Assembly: GCA_025667525.1 (NCBI GenBank)
Contig: CM046877.1
Span: 34,058,255-34,122,254, forward strand
Direction: 5' to 3'
Source of the DNA: Glebionis coronaria
Taxonomy: Eukaryota > Streptophyta > Magnoliopsida > Asterales > Asteraceae
Length of the DNA: 64,000 nt
A program made the position numbers and the translations under genes. The notes below the pieces were generated by a model. That model searched no databases. It was not told where the DNA came from and was given only the letters and a program-made list of their open reading frames with translations. Every line of letters begins with the position of its first letter. Positions within the stretch are counted from its first letter, which is position 1. Below are positions 57,001-64,000 of this stretch, in pieces.

Positions 57001-57870
57001 ATGCATCTTCATAAGCATCTTCATCAGTAGGATCTTCATAAAATGCCATGTCAGCATCAGGATTACCAAAATCTGCTAAGTCTTCAAACATTCTTGAGCC
57101 TGATCCTACAAAAGCTTCCTGTCTGCTTTGTTGAAGAACGATACGTAGTCGTTTGGCTTCAGAAAGTTGTTGTTGAGCAGGTTCATTTGACGCAACACTT
57201 GCTTCTTTTCCTTTAGTTTGCTTAGCTTTCTTAGGCCTTCGGAGTGGTACTTCTTCCTTTTCTTCCTCAGTATGGATCGTCTCATCTTCATCATCATCTT
57301 CATCCACTATTTGCATCTTCCCTGGGCCTTTATCCTTAGAAGAAGCAGTTGATTGGCGCTTTGAAACTCTTTTCTTGCGTTTACCTTTTTGCTTCTCTGA
57401 GGGAAGTGAATTTGCACATTTAAACTGTGCGTCAATATCATTTAGCATCTCTTGATATTTATCACTCTCCTTGATTCCATCATTTACCATTGTGTCAGGT
57501 ACTAGGGCAGGAAGTAATGCATACTTTGTGGAATTAGTGTCTGCACTCATTGTGAGAATCACATAGTCATCATCTTTGGTGTGGTAGAAGAAATTCCCGC
57601 GAGTGTCAATGGTTGGGTCATTCTTCATGAAGTGGCTGATAATGTGCTTGGTGAATCTTGGGAATGGAAGATGCACAGATTTCTTATTCGTTCCAATAAA
57701 CTGATAACAAAATTCTTGCTAGAGAAGAAGTGCATAGTCTACTTTAGATGCAGTGTACAATCCCCAAAATAAGTGAGCCTGTGGTGGTCTCATTGCATCG
57801 GTGCCCCTAGTTTTTCCAGTAAGACACTTGACAATGATGGTGATAAGTGCTTTCCAGGGTTTCTGTTATC
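54053..57870 (-). pseudogene. Degenerate acidic ORF of the outer retrotransposon
   Basis: Pieces in successive frames on the minus strand form one former protein of about 1200 residues. In order: TASKVDYALLL and HLPFPRFTKHIISHF near the start (an in-frame TAG splits them at about 57720), a Lys/Asp/Glu-rich middle, Thr/Pro repeats (STTTPLLSTPVIS), a strongly acidic D/E run (about 55700-55830), and a C-terminal block with ESYQKKLNLERP, ELHKFSDGTLKHVR and IERFVGGRPYG. I remember a similar protein as abundant in Asteraceae retrotransposons; it lacks reverse transcriptase motifs. At least five stops or frameshifts break it. Its N-terminal part is missing, cut at the LTR at 57885. Confidence 0.7.
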
Positions 57871-57884
57871 CCTTTTATATGTGA

Positions 57885-58262
57885 TGTTATACACGAATTT
57901 ATGAAAGAAAGGAAGAAATGAGAAGAATTATAGAGAGAGAAAGTAGTGAGAGAAAGTAGAGAGAAAATGGTTGGTGAAACTTGTGGAATATTAGATTAGA
58001 GAATGAGAAAATGAACCACCAACCCTCCTAACATGCTAGGAGGGTGGTATATATAGTCCACCCACATGCGGGCTTCTTAATGGACTATATGGTTTGGGCC
58101 GGGCTTTCCTTTTGGGCTTTAGTTACTTATTAATGAACTTTAGCCTAAAGTTAAGCCCGTATAACACGACTAATATACTACCTATTACAACGTTCTAAAA
58201 TACGATACATAATAAACATATGACCGAGCATTCTTGTTTGGCTCAATATTTTGAGGCTAACA
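57885..58262 (-). repeat. 3' LTR of the inner copia element
   Basis: Minus strand TGTTAGCCTCAAAATATTG to CGTGTATAACA, 378 bp, with TG...CA borders and a TATATATAG-like box. Clearly related to, but different from, the LTR at 51544, so the two are not a pair. Confidence 0.75.
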
Positions 58263-58274
58263 ATCTCCCCCAAT
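58263..58274 (-). promoter_or_regulatory. Polypurine tract of the inner copia element
   Basis: Minus strand ATTGGGGGAGAT directly before the LTR start TGTTAG. Further purine tracts lie upstream at about 59914-59922, 60146-60154 and 60441-60446. Multiple tracts of this kind are described for Sirevirus-type copia elements. Confidence 0.7.
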
Positions 58275-60843
58275 GAGAGGTCATAAACCTTGGTCATTTA
58301 GGAAATTTGTAGAGATTACTAATCTCGCCATAAATGAGTCTTGAACGTGTAATTGTAGTCTTGTTCCTTCATGCTGTGATCTTTGAGCCTTTGTCATTGT
58401 CTTTCGACTTTGTCTTTAAGCTTGAGATCTTCAAATCATCCTTGACTTGTCTTTGCCATCTTGCGATCTTGTGTCTTCATCCACATGCTCACACTATTAA
58501 TTGTTGAATATGTCTTTAGGCATGAGTATGTGGTTTCTGAATCATTGACTTTGCTGTGTACACCGTGACGCTACCTTCTCGAGACAAAACATAGACACGG
58601 ACTGAATGGCTTTGACATTCGTCCTAAATCGGTAGCGTTTTACCTCCGGTCGGTGAAGACCGTTATACGATATTAAATATCGTTCCTGTGATCAGGTAGA
58701 TTCAATTAAGAATCTCCTTGACAGGGTTTCGCGGCTGTACTAGCCGTTCTCTTTACTCGACCGTCTCAAAGCAAGACTGCGAACATAAAGAGTGAATCAA
58801 TTGGATAAATATCCGCTTGATTAAAGTCGTCAATTCAAATTCCTGGAACAAGTTTGATTCTTAACGAATCTTACCATTGTTGCTTTCCAGTTGACACAAG
58901 CTTGATTCATAAGAATCTCGCAAGTTACCTACCGTAGCGCTGTTTGATGTTGACGCTAGAAGGATTTCCATTCGTCACTGTGGATATTAATGAATATCAC
59001 TCTGAATGTTCTGGCAAGACCACAAAGATATTGCGTAGAAACCTGAAACGAGTTTGAATCAATTCAGAATCAAACCACTGTTGCTTTTCAGTTTTGCACA
59101 TGTTCAATTCATAAAGAATCTTGCATATGACCTACCGCAGTGCTGTTTGATGTTAACACTAGAAGGATTTCCACTCATCATTGTGAATACTAAGTAGTAT
59201 CACTCTGAGTGTTCTAGCAATATCGCAAGGATATAGCGTAGGACTCTGTTGATCTTCATCCGTGTGTCCTAACGAGATTTGATTGATCTCTTGGCTCTAG
59301 ACTCGATTTGTGCACTTTTAGTGGTCGGATGCTGGAGCAGATGCCACCTATTCAATATCAACTATCTCGGAGTGAGAAAGTCAATAGAAGTCGTGTTGAT
59401 CTCCGTGACAATAAAACAAACTTCTTTTGAGAGAAGCCTGAGTAGCTAGGAAAGGGTTGTGCTTCACATCACTGGGTCCATGATGAGTTTGTCTTCATGA
59501 TGAGTTGACCCGGTTTCTGCCTAAGTTGTATGGAGGGCTTCTTTCTTTAGACCCTTTATCCTTACATTTCTTTTTCATTCTTCAACCCCTTCAATGCTTA
59601 CCAAGACATCATTACTAGCACCTTGTTGTGATTGTTCCAGTGCTAGCATCAGTACTTAGTCGACATTCAGCTACGTTCACATTCTACTCCATCTTTCCTA
59701 AGGACTTCTAATAATCTATTGGATTGTCCCTGGGAAGATCCCTCCGGTTCTGGTTGGATCATAGGACTTAAACCTAACCACCCTTTTGACACCAATAACG
59801 TCGTGAATTAAAGATGTTGTGGGTATTTGATCGTAACCATGAAAACCACTTTAAATTCTAACAAAGTGTTTGAGAAACACTTAACACCTTGCTAGTTTTG
59901 TCGTTTTAGAAATGCTCCCCCTTCACATGTGCATCGATAATCGAAAGTGTTTCGCACATGTAGGTAAGAGTTAAAGTGCTTGAGTCTTATATTAGATCAC
60001 ATTTTAATCACATTTTCTCCCCTATCTCTAATATATAAAATCTTTTGATATTAGAGATACCAAATTTGATTAAAATATATTTTGAAAAATAGTCTTGAAA
60101 TCTCCGGGAGAAAGATGTGTTAATCTCATGCATGAAGTTAAAATGCTCCCCCTCAAAAATTGATCCAATTGAATTGTCATTGTGAGGATATGATCCACAT
60201 TTCGCTTTTTGAGGATGGGAGTTGTTGAACACACAATTTTTGAAAGATTTTGAATAATCATTGAGAAATTCTTGAAAAAATTGTGTTCAACGCTTTTTGA
60301 AAAATCCTATTTCTTTTTGTCGAAGAGGTTTTTCTAAAGCATAAACTTGAGTTCATAGACTTTGAATGTCTTGACGAATCCACTCAAGTGTAAGAAGATT
60401 TAACTTCTTTTGCTAAGGGTAAGAGCACGAAATCGTACACTCCCCCGTGAATGTAGTTCCGGGTTGCAATCTGAAAGTAATTACAAGCCATTGTGTTGAG
60501 CTCAAAACGTTGAATGTTTTGTGACAAGCTCAACCCGTGATAGATTGCTCTACCCGTTGTTTTGGAAATATTTGTCCAAAGTAGACAATTTCCTTTTATT
60601 AAAAGAAGAAATGACATGTTTTGAAAAATATTTACAACTTTCATTCGAGCTTTATGTACACACCCGTGTCGTTATTGAGCGACATTTCTAGGCACGTCCA
60701 TATTATCGATACTGAAAGACACGTCGAGAAGAATATTTTTGGATTTTGAAAGATTTTTAATTTTGTGTTTTGCTTTTATATGTTTTATATTTTTGTATTT
60801 TGCTTTTTCAAAGATATTTACAGGTTGATGTTTGATAGATAAA
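58275..60843 (-). other. Noncoding 3' region of the inner copia element
   Basis: About 2.6 kb between the pol stop and the LTR with no coding; shares its layout with 51857-54050. A hairpin (TTGTGTGTTCAAC / GTTGAACACAA type) lies at about 60225-60290. Confidence 0.65.
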
Positions 60844-63144
60844 TCAAGCAGGCACCTTTGCTAGAATCTCCAGGTCTGCTGGAGTCAAACATCTCATACT
60901 AATTTGTCTAACGAGGTACTCAAACCTATCTTTCGACAGAGCTTTCGTAAACAAGTCGGCTAATTGGTAATTCGTTCCAACAAAGTATAATTCAACGATA
61001 CCTCTTTCAACTTGTTCCTTTATGAAGTGGTATCTGACATCGATGTGCTTCGTGCGGGAATGCTATACCGGATTGCAAGAGATGGCTATGGCCGACTTTG
61101 AGTCACAGTACATAGGTACTTTATCAAAGTGGAAGCCATAATCCGTGAGTTGTGTTCTCATCCAAAGAACTTGAGCACAACACGCAGATAGAGACACATA
61201 CTCCGCTTCGGCTGATGAGAGTGACGTGCAATCCTGCTTCTTGGAAGATCATCCCACAAGCTTATCTTGACCTAGAAATTGTGCACCACCAGAAGTACTT
61301 TTACGTGTATCAAGACACCCTGCATGATCAGAATCTGAATAGGCCGTTAGAAAGAAACCGGTTTCCCTCGGATACCAGAGTCCTAAATGAATGGTATTCT
61401 TGAGGTACCGAAAGATCCGTTTAACCTCCTTGAGGTGCTTTTCAGTGGGCCGTGCTTGATAACGTGCACAATAACACGTAGCATGTGAAATATCAGGTCT
61501 GCTTGCTGTCAAGTACATGAGGGACCCGATCATGGAACGATATCTCGTTTGATCTATGGGTAATCCCTCCAAGTCAGCATCTAGCGATGTGGTTGATAAT
61601 GGTGTCCCAACGGGGTCACATGAAGTCATACCATGCTTTTTGATTATCTCTTGACAATACTTAGCTTGGTTTATAAAGATACCACTTGGGGATTGGTGAA
61701 CTTGAATTCCTAGAAAGAATTTTAGTTCGCCCATCATTGACATTTCAAATTTGCTGTGCATTACTTTTTCAAGCCATTTTGAAAGTTTTGGGTTTGTAGA
61801 CCCGAAAATAATGTCGTCAACATAAATTTGCACAAGCAAAATGTCATCCCCATATTTATAAGTGAACAAAGTTAGATCAATGGAACCTTTTGAGAAACCT
61901 TTGGATACCAGAAATTTCGAGAGCTCGTCGTACCACGCCCTTGGAGCTTGCTTGAGTCCATATAGTGCCTTGTGGAGACGATACACCTTGTCAGGATAAT
62001 GAGGATTGACGAATCCTTCCGGCTGCGTGACATAGACTTCTTCCTTCAAAGGACTGTTAAGAAATGCCGTCTTTACGTCCATTTGATAGACAGTGAATCC
62101 CTTATGTGCAGCATAAGCAAGAAAAATCCTGACTGCTTCCATCCGAGCAACTGGTGCAAATGATTCATCAAAATCAATTCCCTCTTTCTGGCCATACCCC
62201 TTAGCCACTAGCCTAGCTTTGTTCTTGATGATCGTGTTTTCTTCATCCATCTTGTTTTTCCAGATCCAACAAAGATTTAAAGGAGTCACATCGTATGGTC
62301 TGTCAACAAGTTCCCAGACTTTAAGTCTTTCAAATTGTTGAAGTTCATCCGTCATCGATTCGATCCAAGCATGATCAGCCATGGCTTCTTTGATGTTTTT
62401 CGGTTCAGCAGTACTCACGGCGAGTGCGAACATACAAACATCGCCATCGGTGGCTAGTTGTCGTCTTGTATGAACGGGCTGTGAAGGGTTTCCAATTACG
62501 TGAACCAAAGGATGATCTCGGGTCCAATGATGTGTTGAAGGATGTCGTTGATAAAACGTATGCATATTTGACGGATCAACATGGCGAGTAGAAGACTCTC
62601 CAGTTTCGTGTACCGGTGTACCGAATGGGTTGATAAATTCGTCTTCGTCAGATAATGCATCGTCTGCTTGATGTGTGTTCTCTGGAGCAATGACAGTAGT
62701 TGTGGATGTTGTAGGATCTATTGTTAATGTGATATTCTGAGGAGGTAAATCTGCAACAACCCGTGTTGAAGTAGATGAAGTTGTATCCTTGTGTTGACGA
62801 TGAACGGTATCATCATTCTTATCATGAGTGACAGCGGAAGACTTCGATGCAACTTGTTTCTCCCCCGTGAAATATTCATCATACATTGGTCCATATAACA
62901 TTTCCAACTCTTCAAGTGTCGTGTCCACTGTCATATCTGCTCTAGGAACATGTTCAGGAACCAGCTTTGAACTTGACGGTTCATTGATGTGGTCTTGAGT
63001 TCCGAGTTCCGTGCGGTTGTGAACGGAAGTCGTGTGTCGTTGTGGATCGGGACTTAAACTGCTTTGTTCAAGTGCCATTGTGTTGCTTACTTGTGAAACC
63101 CCTGAGACACATATTTCTCTGATATTTGTTTCTTTAGCAACCAA
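60844..63144 (-). pseudogene. Ty1-copia pol: integrase tail, reverse transcriptase, RNase H
   Basis: The enzyme part copies element RNA into DNA in virus-like particles. Reading from 63144: an integrase C-terminal tail ([10 protein letters not shown], residues about 83-92), then reverse transcriptase with [36 protein letters not shown] (about 354-363), [11 protein letters not shown] and the catalytic YVDD (about 441-444), then RNase H with SDSDHAGC and, past a stop, SSAEAEY and CDSKSAIA. Two in-frame stops replace conserved codons: TGA at 61249-61251 (Trp position) and TAG at 61063-61065 (Gln position). The natural stop is at 60844-60846. No protease or integrase core is seen upstream. Confidence 0.92.
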
Positions 63145-64000
63145 ACTCTGAGAGTGTCTTTTGTTGAACGGTATGAATAAGGAAAACCTTTATGTTCTTG
63201 TTGAACCTTTACTTGATTACCTGCACTTTCATCAGTAGTTTGTATGCTTGCATATTTGTTAGTTATATCTTTGTGAGAACCATGTGGGGGTTCACAGTGA
63301 ACCTTTGTCGTGCTAGAGGGAAATATTTTTCCAGTAGGAACCCATTTAAGACCAGTTGTTTTGAAGATTCTACCTGTTTGTCTCCACTTAAGACAGGGTC
63401 TAGAAAACTTAGCTTTCTCATGCACCGAGGAAGACTTAGTTGGAGAAAAACTATTTCCTATTGGGTTCCATCTTTGAGATGCTCTAGCTGTTTGGTTCAC
63501 CTTGTTCAGGACTTTAGTGATGCAATCATCATGAATGGCATTAAACACACATTTGTTACATTTCGTGCAAACAAAGTGCTTAGCATCTGAGAAGGATCTA
63601 GTGTTCCTAGGATAGGCTGATTTTGGCACATCATAGAAGGGTCTAGAATTCCTAGATGTGTGATTAGCGCTCCTAGGTTTCGGTTGGGTCCTATCTCTTG
63701 CTTGTGTCTTTATCTTAGCATCCTCTAGATAGCTTTTATGACCCGTGTCATTTGAACTTCGCCTAGGCATGTTCTTGTGGCTATTGCTAGAGTTGCTTGA
63801 ATCATTCATGTGATTGGGTTTTACATAGGCAGAATATCTTAAGGAGTATCTAGATTGTGGAGTGACAGTGTTTGGCAAATTGCTACGCATGTCAACTTGG
63901 GATGCAAACCTCGAGTTCGATGTTTTGGGTCGTTCAGATTTAAACGCATTCGGTTGTCTAGCAACTGAGCGGTTTCTGAATGGTTGAGTAGGAGGTTTCC
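63087..64000 (-). pseudogene. Gag-like C-terminal frame of the inner copia element (partial)
   Basis: The frame stays open on the minus strand to the window edge. It is rich in Ser, Arg and Lys and contains CTKCNKCVFNAIHDDC, a Cys/His knuckle-like motif, and a repeat-like part with WRQTGRIFKTTGLKW and VPTGKIF. In related elements as I remember them, this block lies between gag and the protease. It overlaps the pol frame by 58 bp in another frame. The protease and integrase core expected between the two are absent, which suggests an internal deletion. Confidence 0.65.

Larger units (their letters stand above)
51544..57884 (-). mobile_element. Outer LTR retrotransposon, 3' part
   Basis: On the minus strand: a broken open reading frame (57870 to 54053), a long noncoding 3' region (54050 to 51857), a polypurine tract and a 3' LTR (51844 to 51544). 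The right border of the host DNA is fixed at 51543, because homology with 30290-30310 ends there. The 5' part is cut off at 57884 by the LTR of the inner element and should continue beyond the window. Its reading frame is not gag-pol, so it may be a non-autonomous relative of the inner copia element. Confidence 0.7.
57885..64000 (-). mobile_element. Inner Ty1-copia retrotransposon, 3' part
   Basis: On the minus strand: a gag-like frame (from the window edge to 63087), pol (63144 to 60844), a long noncoding region, a polypurine tract and a 3' LTR (58262 to 57885). Its 5' LTR lies outside. The LTR ends exactly where the coding match of the outer element stops, so it appears inserted there. It carries stops in pol and is unlikely to be autonomous. 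Confidence 0.85.

Noticed and set aside
51544..60291. Two 2.4-kb LTRs (51544-53969 and 57885-60291)
   Set aside because: The similarity is real, but TG...CA borders next to polypurine tracts at 51844 and 58262 place the LTRs at 301 and 378 bp; the rest is shared noncoding 3' region.

Overview
The window is nuclear DNA of a flowering plant: spliced plant genes (TAF7, an SR splicing factor), very AT-rich intergenic DNA, and dense layers of MITEs, hAT, Mutator, CACTA and Ty1-copia elements. The copia proteins and the degenerate acidic open reading frame at 54-58 kb resemble families I remember as abundant in Asteraceae genomes (Artemisia/Tanacetum/Chrysanthemum group). That placement is inference from memory, not a search.

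Layout. 0-7.2 kb: one complete gene, TAF7 (TFIID subunit 7), five coding exons at 1460-4641, with a long retroposon in intron 1 and a textbook U12-type AT-AC intron before the last exon. Downstream lies a scrambled 3' end of an SC35-like SR protein gene, one exon inverted. 7.2-11.7 kb: AT-rich intergenic DNA with a small hAT-like element. 11.7-23.9 kb (block A) and 33.6-47.3 kb (block B) are two copies of one segmental duplication. Block A carries a TAF7 promoter plus exon 1 joined to the 3' half of the SR gene, then a small uncharacterised gene (17550-17978, minus) and pseudogene pieces. Block B has lost TAF7 exon 1 and most of the small gene, and has gained a 3.6-kb CACTA-type element made of hairpin and tandem repeats. 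Between the blocks are a 3.27-kb Mutator-like element with long inverted ends and a perfect 9-bp target duplication (25771-29037), another SR 3' fragment, and a stray copy of the TAF7 upstream region.

47.3-51.5 kb: hAT-like elements, a decayed third copy of the SR 3' half, and a Mutator-type MITE with a perfect 9-bp target duplication. 51.5-64 kb: two nested Ty1-copia-related retrotransposons, both on the minus strand. The inner one (LTR at 57885-58262, pol at 60844-63144, gag-like frame to the window edge) appears inserted into the outer one (LTR at 51544-51844, broken acidic open reading frame at about 54053-57870).

Only TAF7 looks like a complete functional conserved gene; the 142-residue gene at 17550-17978 is open, has a well-placed TATA box, and may be live. 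Most other coding sequence is duplicated, truncated or transposon-borne. The most striking points are the AT-AC intron, the repeated TAF7/SR breakage and fusion, the duplication pair that gives empty sites for several insertions, and the palindromic CACTA array. No CRISPR, rRNA or tRNA gene was recognised.
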